A stretch of DNA of 64,000 nucleotides from Sinomonas atrocyanea (GTDB lineage: Bacteria > Actinomycetota > Actinomycetes > Actinomycetales > Micrococcaceae), in the NCBI RefSeq assembly GCF_001577305.1, contig NZ_CP014518.1, forward strand, positions 744,001-808,000. Direction: 5' to 3'. Below are positions 32,412-39,529 of this stretch, in pieces. The stretch's first letter is position 1; each line of letters starts with the position of its first letter. Both the position numbers and the translations under genes were made by a program. Under the pieces are notes generated by a model. The model was not told the DNA's origin. It made no database searches and worked only from the letters and a program-made list of their open reading frames with translations.

Positions 32412-33578
32412 TCACGTCGGCTGCCACTGCACCGGCAGCGCCCGGGGCCCGAAGATGATCGTGCTGTCGATGCGCTCCAAGGGCGCGCCCGGAGCCAGGG
32501 ACAGGCCCGGCAGGCGCGCGAGGAGGGCTGACAGCGCGACCCGCGCCTCGAGGCGCGCCAGGGGGGCCCCGAGGCAGAAGTGGATGCCCTGCCCGAAGGC
32601 GAGGTGCCGGTTCGGGCGCCGATCGGGGGCGAAGGTCTCCGGGTCCGGGAACTGCCGGCCGTCGCGGTTGGCGGAGCCGATCCAGGCGGCCAGGCGGGAC
32701 CCGGCCGGGAGGGAGGCGGCGCCCAGCGTTGTGTCCTCGGTGGTGACCCGGAACATGGACTGGACCGGGGACCGGAAGCGGAGCACCTCCTCGATCGCCG
32801 AGGGCAGGGCTCCGCTTTCGGCCCGCAGCCGCTCGATCGTGCCCGGCCATTCCGCGAAGGTCAGCACGGCGTTGCCCAGGAGGTTGGTGGTGGTCTCGTT
32901 GCCGGCCACGAGCAGCAGGGCGCAGAAGCCCAGGAGCTCGATCACGCTCAGGTGCTCGCCGTCGACCTGGGCGGCGAGCAGCCGGCTGATGAGGTCCTCG
33001 CCCGGATCGCGCCGCCGCCTCTCGATCATGGCGAAGAAGTACTCCGCCATCTCCTGCTGGGCCGAGGCCCGAACCGGACTGCTCTCGTACTCCCGGGTCT
33101 GGCTCACCACGATGTCCGACCACCGCTTGAAGCGGTCGCGATCCTCGGCGGGGATGCCCATGAGCTCCGCGATGACGATCACGGGCAGGGGGTAGGCGAA
33201 GTCGTCGATGAGGTCCATGGACCCCGTCCCGGCCACCCGGTCCAGGAGCTCGTCCACGATCTCGGAGATCCGCGGCTCCAGGGCGGCCACCGCCCGCGGC
33301 GTGAACGCCTCCGAGACGAGGGACCTGAGCTGGCGGTGCCGCGGTGGGTCCGTGCTGATGAGGCTCGAGGCAAAGAGGTGGTTCTGGTCCGGTTCCCGGC
33401 CGGCGCGCATCCTCGACGAGAAGACGGCGTGGTCGGAGAGCACCCGCTGGACGTCGTCGTAGCGGAACACATGCCACACCTCCTGCGCGTCGTCGAACAG
33501 CACGGGGGAGTCCTCCCGCAACTCCCGGTACAGCGGGAAGGGGTCGAAGCGTCCCGGCAGCTCGGACACAAGGCTCAT
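32412..33578 (-). CDS. Cytochrome P450
   Basis: A 388-residue soluble bacterial P450. It shows the I-helix oxygen motif AGNETTTNLL, the K-helix EEVLRFRSP (ExxR), and the haem loop FGQGIHFCLGAPLARLEARV with the ligand Cys. The N-terminus has no anchor. ATG 33578 is chosen with GGAGGA 6 nt upstream. No ferredoxin or reductase gene is adjacent, so electron partners lie elsewhere; the substrate is not predictable. It follows a polytopic membrane protein gene in the same direction. Confidence 0.93.
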   Translation of the reverse strand: MSLVSELPGRFDPFPLYRELREDSPVLFDDAQEVWHVFRYDDVQRVLSDHAVFSSRMRAGREPDQNHLFASSLISTDPPRHRQLRSLVSEAFTPRAVAALEPRISEIVDELLDRVAGTGSMDLIDDFAYPLPVIVIAELMGIPAEDRDRFKRWSDIVVSQTREYESSPVRASAQQEMAEYFFAMIERRRRDPGEDLISRLLAAQVDGEHLSVIELLGFCALLLVAGNETTTNLLGNAVLTFAEWPGTIERLRAESGALPSAIEEVLRFRSPVQSMFRVTTEDTTLGAASLPAGSRLAAWIGSANRDGRQFPDPETFAPDRRPNRHLAFGQGIHFCLGAPLARLEARVALSALLARLPGLSLAPGAPLERIDSTIIFGPRALPVQWQPT

Positions 33579-33597
33579 GGGGTTCCTCCAGCGGAGC

Positions 33598-33635
33598 TTG
33601 CAGGTGGCTGGGCTCATTGCAGGTGGCTGGGCTCA
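33598..33635. repeat. Perfect 19-bp tandem duplication
   Basis: TTGCAGGTGGCTGGGCTCA occurs twice back to back (33598-33616, 33617-33635), covering the stop of the membrane protein gene and the leader of the P450 gene. It looks like a slippage duplication that lengthened the spacer. Confidence 0.75.
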
Positions 33636-34760
33636 GTCTCTGGCGCTCATCCTGCTCCTGCCGCCGTCCCGGCGCCAGAGGGCTCCCCGGGCCGGTGGCT
33701 TCCTCGTGGCAGAGAGGAGGACGGCGATCGCGAGCGTCTCGAGCGCGGTCCAGACGAGGATCCCGGTCCAGATCTCGGGGGAGAAGCTCAGCCGCCCGTC
33801 CGTCCAGGCCACGCCCGCGAAGTAGGGGCCCCAGAACAGCGGGGGTGCGATCGCCGCCGCGGCCCGCAGGCGGACGGCACGGTCGGGCCGGGGCCGCAGA
33901 GCGAGCCACGCGAGTCCGACCAGCGCCGCTCCCGCGGCCGCCGCGAGGACCAGCCACACGTCGCGGAACCCGACCATGGCCTGCAGGGCCACCGACGGCA
34001 CGAAGGCCAGCAGGGCCGGCACGCCGGCCGGGACCCGCCAGCGGGAGGCCGCCAGGAGGATGGGGACGAAGAGTGCGGCCGTCGAGACGAGGAACGAGCC
34101 GAGGGCCACGATGGTGCTGGCCGACGTCCCGGGCACGACCGCCCGGATGCCGCCCAGCGACGGGCCGTAGGTCTGGATGAGCCCGTGGCGCGCGAAGACG
34201 GCGAACTCCTGGAGGATGAAGATCGCGACCATGCCGCACAGCCCGGCGCTGACGAGGGCCGTGGTGAGCCGGGCCGGCGTCGTCCGTCCGGGCGGTGCGG
34301 CGGCGGCGGCAGCAAAGGGGGCGCCGAGGATGAGGAACCCGCCCGTGGCCAGCCCGAGATGGGAGGGGCTGAAGAGCGCCTTGATGTCCTGCTCGATCCC
34401 GAAGACCGAGTGCCATACGAGATCCGCCACGCCGGAGACGAGGAAGAGGGCGACGCCGAGGGCGGCCCCGCCGTAGCCGACAGGGAGGGCGTCCGCCCAC
34501 CGGTTCCCGCGGCGGTGACGGCGCCACACGAGGGACCCGATCCACACGGCGTTGGCCGCGAAGCCCGAGTAGAGGACCGCGTGCCACGGAGTGAAGAAGG
34601 TCTCGAGGTGCGCGAGATTGTTGTGGGCCCATCCGTCCACGTAGGTCCCGGTCAGCAGCCACAGCCCGGCCACGAGGGACACGGTGTCCTCGGCCGCCGT
34701 CGTGGAGCGGCGGGCCGAGGCCGGGGGACCTGCGAGGGCGGGGGCCGCAGCGGCATCCAT
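33633..34760 (-). CDS. Polytopic membrane protein of unknown function
   Basis: A 375-residue protein with about ten predicted membrane helices and no recognised domain. A conserved-looking segment near the N-terminus reads TYVDGWAHNNLAHLETFFTP, rich in His/Asn/Asp and followed by WHAVLYSGFAANAVW, with further His in VWHSVFGIEQD and SPSHLGLATGG; these could bind a metal within the membrane. It lies between the slipin gene (4 nt away) and the P450 gene, all in one direction, suggesting a three-gene unit. Confidence 0.65.
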   Translation of the reverse strand: MDAAAAPALAGPPASARRSTTAAEDTVSLVAGLWLLTGTYVDGWAHNNLAHLETFFTPWHAVLYSGFAANAVWIGSLVWRRHRRGNRWADALPVGYGGAALGVALFLVSGVADLVWHSVFGIEQDIKALFSPSHLGLATGGFLILGAPFAAAAAAPPGRTTPARLTTALVSAGLCGMVAIFILQEFAVFARHGLIQTYGPSLGGIRAVVPGTSASTIVALGSFLVSTAALFVPILLAASRWRVPAGVPALLAFVPSVALQAMVGFRDVWLVLAAAAGAALVGLAWLALRPRPDRAVRLRAAAAIAPPLFWGPYFAGVAWTDGRLSFSPEIWTGILVWTALETLAIAVLLSATRKPPARGALWRRDGGRSRMSARD

Positions 34761-34764
34761 CGGC

Positions 34765-35598
34765 TCAGGCGGCCTTGACGGGGGACTTCGAGTCCGCGGC
34801 CGGTGCGGCCGCTGCGGCCGCTGCAGCCTGGTTCTCCCGGGCGATGAAGGCCGAGAGCTCTCCGATCATGCTCATCAGCGGGGCGGGGAAGACCACCGTG
34901 GTGTTCTTGTCGACCCCGATCTCCACCAGGCTCTGGAGGTTGCGCAGCTGCAGGGCGAGCGGGTGGGCCATCATCGTGTCGGAGGCCTCGCCCAGCGCCG
35001 TGGCGGAGATGGCCTCGCCCTCGGCGGCGATGATCTTGGCCCTCTTCTCCCGCTCGGCCTCGGCCTGCCGCGCCATGGCCCGCTTCATGCTCTCGGGCAG
35101 CTGGATGTCCTTCAGCTCGACGAGGGTGACCTCGACACCCCACTCGGTGGTCAGGATGTCGAGGATCTGGCGGATGTCGGCGTTGATGCGGCTGGTCTCC
35201 GAGAGCGTCTGGTCCAGCGTGTGCTGGCCCACCACCTTGCGGAGGGTGGTCTGGGCGATCTGGTCGATGGCGGCCGCGACATTCTCGATCGCGATCACGG
35301 ACTTCACCGCATCCACGACCCGGTAGTACGCGACCGCGGAGACGTCGACGCTGACGTTGTCCTGGGTGATGATGCCCTGCGACTGGATCGGCATCGTGAC
35401 GATCCGAAGGCTCACCAGGGGCAGGCGGTCGACGACCGGGATGATGAGCCGCAGCCCGGGCATCCGCACCCCGACGACCCGGCCGAGCCTGAACAGGACC
35501 CCCTGTTCGTACTGGCGGACGATGCGGATCGACATCCTCGCCGCGATGAGGAGCACCACGATGACGATGACGAGGACGGTCAGGGAAACGACGTCCAT
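34765..35598 (-). CDS. Slipin (SPFH/stomatin-family membrane protein)
   Basis: A 277-residue SPFH protein with one N-terminal membrane helix (VVSLTVLVIVIVVLLIAA), then the stomatin core (SIRIVRQYEQGVLFRLGRVV, PGLRLIIPVVDRL, VAAAIDQIAQTTLRKVVGQ) and a coiled-coil region (KRAMARQAEAEREKRAKIIA). Such proteins organise membrane microdomains. ATG 35598 has AGGAGGG 7 nt upstream and is preferred to 35667. No NfeD gene is adjacent, unlike many slipin operons. Confidence 0.93.
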   Translation of the reverse strand: MDVVSLTVLVIVIVVLLIAARMSIRIVRQYEQGVLFRLGRVVGVRMPGLRLIIPVVDRLPLVSLRIVTMPIQSQGIITQDNVSVDVSAVAYYRVVDAVKSVIAIENVAAAIDQIAQTTLRKVVGQHTLDQTLSETSRINADIRQILDILTTEWGVEVTLVELKDIQLPESMKRAMARQAEAEREKRAKIIAAEGEAISATALGEASDTMMAHPLALQLRNLQSLVEIGVDKNTTVVFPAPLMSMIGELSAFIARENQAAAAAAAAPAADSKSPVKAA

Positions 35599-35765
35599 CG
35601 AGATCCCTCCTTCGAGCGCGGACCGCAGGAGGTTCCCGTCTGGCAGCGCAACGGTCCTGGCATCCATCTTCCCTGCCCCCGGTCCAAAGGGTTAGGGGCG
35701 GACGGCTCTGCTGTCGGCGCGCCGCCACCGGTCAGCCCCGGCCGAGGGCTTAGACATGGAGGGAC

Positions 35766-36422
35766 ATGAATGCCTTCCGCCTCCTCGCCTCCGCGGCAGC
35801 GGCCGCCGCGCTCGCCGCCGCCACTGCCGCCTGCTCTGCAGCCTCCCTCGGGACCGCCATCGCCGACGGCCGTTCCGCAGCCTCGGCCTCCGCCCAGCCG
35901 TCGCAGCCCGCGGATCCGGGGCAGGTCAAGGAGGTCCACTCGCCGTCGCGGGTCACCGTCGACGAGCAGCTCCCGGCCGGGCACTGCCGGGCCCGCGCGG
36001 TGGACGCCGCCGCGGGGAAGTACCTGCCCGACCACGCCTGTACCCCGGGCGCCGTGGACCCGGCCGTCACCCAGGCCACCATCGATTCGACCATCTGCCG
36101 GGCCGGCTACACGGCTTCCGTCCGCCCGTCCTCGGCGGCCATGGCCCAGGTGAAGGCCGAGAGCCTGCGCGAATACGGCGAGAGCGCGTCGGCGACGACA
36201 GAGTATGACCACCTGGTCAGCCTCGAGCTCGGCGGCGCGAACTCCGTCTCCAACCTGTGGCCCGAGCCCAACAGGACGGGAGCCACCGGCACGACCAACC
36301 CCAAGGACGCCGTGGAGAACGCCCTGCACCGGGCCGTCTGCGCCCACACCGTGACGCTCGCGGCCGCCCAGACCGCCATCGCCCACGACTGGACCACGGC
36401 CCTCCACGTCCTCGGCCTCTGA
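35766..36422 (+). CDS. Lipoprotein with HNH-like motif
   Basis: A 218-residue exported protein. The signal peptide ends in an apparent lipobox (ATAAC, Cys near residue 23). After a Ser/Pro linker, the C-terminal domain contains TEYDHLVSLELGGANSVSN followed by LWPEP, an Asp-His ... Asn pattern like beta-beta-alpha/HNH nuclease cores, and four Cys (AGHCRARA, DHACTPG, TICRAG, AVCAHT) that could form disulfides. It may be a secreted nuclease or a non-catalytic relative. GGAGGG is only 2 nt from the ATG, and TAGACA 8 nt upstream suggests a leaderless start. Confidence 0.65.
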   Translation: MNAFRLLASAAAAAALAAATAACSAASLGTAIADGRSAASASAQPSQPADPGQVKEVHSPSRVTVDEQLPAGHCRARAVDAAAGKYLPDHACTPGAVDPAVTQATIDSTICRAGYTASVRPSSAAMAQVKAESLREYGESASATTEYDHLVSLELGGANSVSNLWPEPNRTGATGTTNPKDAVENALHRAVCAHTVTLAAAQTAIAHDWTTALHVLGL

Positions 36423-36474
36423 CCCGCTGCCCGGACCCAGCTCGCACCAAGGTCGCCCTGCCTAGGATTGCGGA

Positions 36475-37443
36475 ATGGTTCGTACCCGGCTGTACCGCGA
36501 CGGCAAGGTCGAGCGCGAGGACCTCGCGCTCGAGGAGATCAAGGGGCTCCTGGCCGAGGAGGGCGCGACGGTCTGGATCGACTACGAGTCGCCCAGCGAC
36601 GAGGACCTCTCCGCCATGGAGACGATCCTCGGGCTCCACCGCCTCGCCGTCGAGGACGCGCTCCACGACCACCAGCGACCCAAGCTCGACCGCTACCGGA
36701 CCCACCTGTTCCTGGCCGCCTACGAGGCGACGCTCGAGCCCGGGGACGGCGGCCTGGCCGTGAACGAGGTCAAGGCGTTCATCACGCGGCGCGCCCTCGT
36801 CACGGTGCACGGGCCGGGCTTCTCCGCCGACCGGCTCACGGAGCGGTGGGACCGGGAGACCGACGTCGCGGACCACGGCGTCGCCTTCCTGCTCTGGGGC
36901 CTGATCGACCTGCTCGTCGACGGACACTTCGACGTGGTCCAGGACCTCGACGAGCGCATCGAGGACCTCGAGGACGCGCTCTTCGACGACCATTCCTCCG
37001 ACCACGACCTGCAGCGGCGCTCGTTCGAGCTCCGCAAGGCCCTCGTGCGGCTCCGCAGGGTCGTGCTCCCGATGCGCGAGGTCCTCAACACGGTCCTGCG
37101 CCGCGACCTGGACATCGCAGACCCGGCGATGCAGCCGTTCTTCCAGGACGTCTACGACCATGTCCTGCGGGCGTCGGACTGGACCGAATCGCTGCGGGAC
37201 ATGGTCAGCAGCATCCTCGAGACCCATGTGAGCATCCAGGGCAACCGGATGAACCTGGTGATGAAGAAGCTCACCAGCTGGGCCGCGATCATCGCCGTCC
37301 CGACTGCCGTCACCGGGTTCTTCGGGCAGAACGTGCCGTTCCTCGGATTCCAGAGCACTCTGGGGCTCGTCCTGTCGCTGAGCCTGATCGTCGGCGGCGG
37401 CGTCGGGCTCTACGTCCTCTTCCGTCGCAAGGAGTGGATCTGA
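36475..37443 (+). CDS. CorA-like divalent cation transporter
   Basis: A 322-residue CorA/ZntB superfamily protein: a cytoplasmic funnel domain, then two C-terminal membrane helices (about 265-285, 297-317). The pore signature is GQN (TGFFGQNVPFLGF) rather than the GMN of CorA, a variant seen in actinobacterial CorA-like proteins, so ion preference is uncertain. Acidic DDHSSDHDLQRR lies in the stalk. TAGGAT ends 6 nt before the ATG, suggesting a leaderless message. Confidence 0.88.
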   Translation: MVRTRLYRDGKVEREDLALEEIKGLLAEEGATVWIDYESPSDEDLSAMETILGLHRLAVEDALHDHQRPKLDRYRTHLFLAAYEATLEPGDGGLAVNEVKAFITRRALVTVHGPGFSADRLTERWDRETDVADHGVAFLLWGLIDLLVDGHFDVVQDLDERIEDLEDALFDDHSSDHDLQRRSFELRKALVRLRRVVLPMREVLNTVLRRDLDIADPAMQPFFQDVYDHVLRASDWTESLRDMVSSILETHVSIQGNRMNLVMKKLTSWAAIIAVPTAVTGFFGQNVPFLGFQSTLGLVLSLSLIVGGGVGLYVLFRRKEWI

Positions 37444-37506
37444 TCCCCAGAGAGCGGTGACTGCCCGCCGGTGTGGCGCCGCGCATTCTGGGGAAAGGAG
37501 GTCCCC

Positions 37507-38166
37507 GTGGACGAGCCTCAGGATGTCACCACCCGCACCGCGACCGTGGACGTCTGGACGGACGCCCTCGCCCAGTCCACCGGCTCCCCGGGAGGTGGCG
37601 CGGGAACAGGGGTGATGCTCGCCGTGGCGGCCTCGCTGGCCTCCATGGTCGCCGGCTACACCGAGGCGGAAGGATCCCGGCGCGCCGAGGTCGACGCGGT
37701 GCGGGCGAGGGCGCGGTCGCTCCGCGAGACGGCGCTGCGCCTGGCGGACGACGACGCCTCGGCCTCGCGCGCCTTCGGGGCCGCGTTCCGCCTGGAGCCG
37801 GGCCCCGAGAGGGACGAGGCCATCCACCGGGCGTCCGTCGACGCCGCCCGGGCATCAGCCGTCCTCGGCGAGCACGCCATGGACGTGATCGACGATCTGG
37901 CCTGGCTCGCGGCCCACGGCAACCGGGCCCTCATCGCCGACGTCGTGGTCGCCTTCGGTGCGCTCCGGGCCGCCGTCGCCGGCGCCCGCACGAACGTCAG
38001 CTTCGACCTGGCGTCCCTCCGGTCGGCCGGGAAGACCCTCGAAGAGGTCAGGGGCCTGCACCCGGACCTGTGGCGGGCCGTCGAACAGCTCGAGCGCGCG
38101 CTGGGGCGAATCGACAGTCTGACGGCGGACGTCGACGGCCGCGCGGCTCCGACGGGCAGCGTCTGA
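37507..38166 (+). CDS. Cyclodeaminase/cyclohydrolase-family protein (FTCD C-terminal fold)
   Basis: A 219-residue all-helical protein of the formimidoyltetrahydrofolate cyclodeaminase / FchA family. TGSPGGGAGTGVMLAVAASL is the family P-S-P-G-G-G/A-type folate-binding loop, and VAGYTEAE and DDDASASRAFGAAFRLE follow in order. A perfect AAAGGAGG lies 5 nt before the GTG start. No histidine-degradation genes are nearby, so a role in one-carbon metabolism is inferred only from the family. Confidence 0.82.
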   Translation: MDEPQDVTTRTATVDVWTDALAQSTGSPGGGAGTGVMLAVAASLASMVAGYTEAEGSRRAEVDAVRARARSLRETALRLADDDASASRAFGAAFRLEPGPERDEAIHRASVDAARASAVLGEHAMDVIDDLAWLAAHGNRALIADVVVAFGALRAAVAGARTNVSFDLASLRSAGKTLEEVRGLHPDLWRAVEQLERALGRIDSLTADVDGRAAPTGSV

Positions 38167-38275
38167 GCAAAGTCCGAGCGGGGTCGGCGTTTGACCGGAA
38201 AGGGCGTTGGGTACAAGTGAGGGTGAGCTTCCTCTCCCGAAAAAGGATTCTCACCGCGGACTGGTAACCCGCAGC

Positions 38276-38314
38276 GAAGTGGAGGGGCCCTGGCAGCTGG
38301 GGCCCCTCCACTTC
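38276..38314. terminator. Rho-independent terminator-like hairpin
   Basis: GAAGTGGAGGGGCC (38276-38289) and GGCCCCTCCACTTC (38301-38314) form a perfect 14-bp stem with an 11-nt loop between two convergent genes, so it can serve both strands. Confidence 0.75.
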
Positions 38315-38327
38315 TGTGTCATGGCCC

Positions 38328-38636
38328 TCAGAACGCCGAAGCACCGGGGACTGGCATGAGCGGCCCGAACCCCTCGCTCGCCAGGTCGTGGAGCATCTGG
38401 TGGTAGGAGGAGAGGGCCAGCGGGGGAATCTGGTGGAGGTCCCCGATGGTCGCGTGCGGTCGGTCGACGCGGTACAGGGCGAGGATCGCCAGGTCCTCCT
38501 GGTCATCGTCCAGGGGTCTGTAGGGGCCGATGGGCCGCTCGGCGACGAGGGCCCGCGCGTAGCGGCTGAGACGGTCTGCCGCCGTGGGAGTGCCGGCCAG
38601 GCTCCAGGCCCGGACCACGTCATCGATGCCCATCAT
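38328..38636 (-). CDS. Hypothetical protein
   Basis: A 102-residue soluble protein that I do not recognise. It is helical, with VRAWSLAGTPTAADRLSRYA, a middle acidic segment (DDDQEDLAILALYRVDR) and a C-terminal PPLALSSYHQMLHDLASEGF. GGAGGG lies 7 nt before the ATG, which supports real translation. It converges on the cyclodeaminase-like gene across the 38276 terminator. Confidence 0.6.
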   Translation of the reverse strand: MMGIDDVVRAWSLAGTPTAADRLSRYARALVAERPIGPYRPLDDDQEDLAILALYRVDRPHATIGDLHQIPPLALSSYHQMLHDLASEGFGPLMPVPGASAF

Positions 38637-38740
38637 CGCCCGGCCCTCCTGATGCCGCTGTGCTTCCTGGTTTCACTGTGGCAGCCGGAAGGGGCCCTGG
38701 GATGAGACTTTGGTACCGGAATCGCGCACGGAACTGCGGG

Positions 38741-39286
38741 TCAGCTGGTCCAGTGGGCGGCGGCAGGGTAGGCGGGGGTCTTCTTCATCCGCAGGATGGT
38801 GACGGCCCGGGACACGATGAGCGCGTTCAGCGCGAGCCCGCCGAACTGGAAGCCGCCGGTCGTCGACCTGGTCGCCATGTAGAAGACGATGAGGACGAAC
38901 GCCGCGCCGGCCAGGACGATCGCGGCGATCAGCGGGGCCTTGGCCGTGGAGCGCCGGGCCGCGATGTTCCAGGCGCCGATGCCCGCGTAGGCGAGGGCAA
39001 GGAGGCAGAACACGCCGATGATCGCCGCGGCGAGGGCCATGGCGCTCGCCGGGACGTAGCGGCCCGCGGCCTCGATGGCCCGCGTCGCGCCGATGACCGA
39101 GGCGATGTTCATGGAGGCGTAGAAGCCGGAGGCGAGGGCCAGGAACAGGGAACTGCACCCCAGGACGAGCCGCCACCGCCTCGACTTCTCGGCATCCTGA
39201 GGCAGGAGCGTCCCGGCCGCAGGCCATGGGGCTGCCGGCTGAGCCGGCCACGGCTGCTGGTGCGGAGGCTGCTGGTCATAGCTCAT
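38741..39286 (-). CDS. Four-helix membrane protein of unknown function
   Basis: A 181-residue protein with a Pro/Gln-rich cytoplasmic N-terminus (SYDQQPPHQQPWPAQPAAP) and four membrane helices (about 38-60, 78-100, 115-138, 145-165). The layout is common in actinobacterial small membrane proteins, but no specific family is recognised. AGGAG is 6-7 nt before the ATG. Confidence 0.65.
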   Translation of the reverse strand: MSYDQQPPHQQPWPAQPAAPWPAAGTLLPQDAEKSRRWRLVLGCSSLFLALASGFYASMNIASVIGATRAIEAAGRYVPASAMALAAAIIGVFCLLALAYAGIGAWNIAARRSTAKAPLIAAIVLAGAAFVLIVFYMATRSTTGGFQFGGLALNALIVSRAVTILRMKKTPAYPAAAHWTS

Positions 39287-39453
39287 GCTGGTGCTCCTTC
39301 TGGCGTGCGGAGCACCTCCTGCGCTCCCCCCAACGAGCAGAGCCTACGCCGTGCGGCAGGCTGAGCCGGGCCGGCCGCGCGCATTGCACCCCGCGCGGAA
39401 TCCAGCGCGAAGGACCACCATGCCCGTACCCTGCTGGCCGCCGCGGTCGAAGG

Positions 39454-39489
39454 GGCTGAGGCCCACCCCCTCGGGGGTGGGCCTCAGCC
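39454..39489. terminator. Terminator downstream of the phosphoesterase gene
   Basis: GGCTGAGGCCCACCCCC (39454-39470) pairs with GGGGGTGGGCCTCAGCC (39473-39489), 17 bp with a minimal loop. It follows the stop of the minus-strand gene at 39530 by 40 nt. Confidence 0.75.
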
Positions 39490-39529
39490 TTCTGGCCTCA
39501 GGTCTGCTGCCGCCTACCGTCAGGGGTGG

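Noticed and set aside
32580..34778. 732-codon plus-strand frame across the P450 and membrane protein genes
   Set aside because: Antisense shadow; the minus-strand products have unmistakable P450 motifs and membrane helices.
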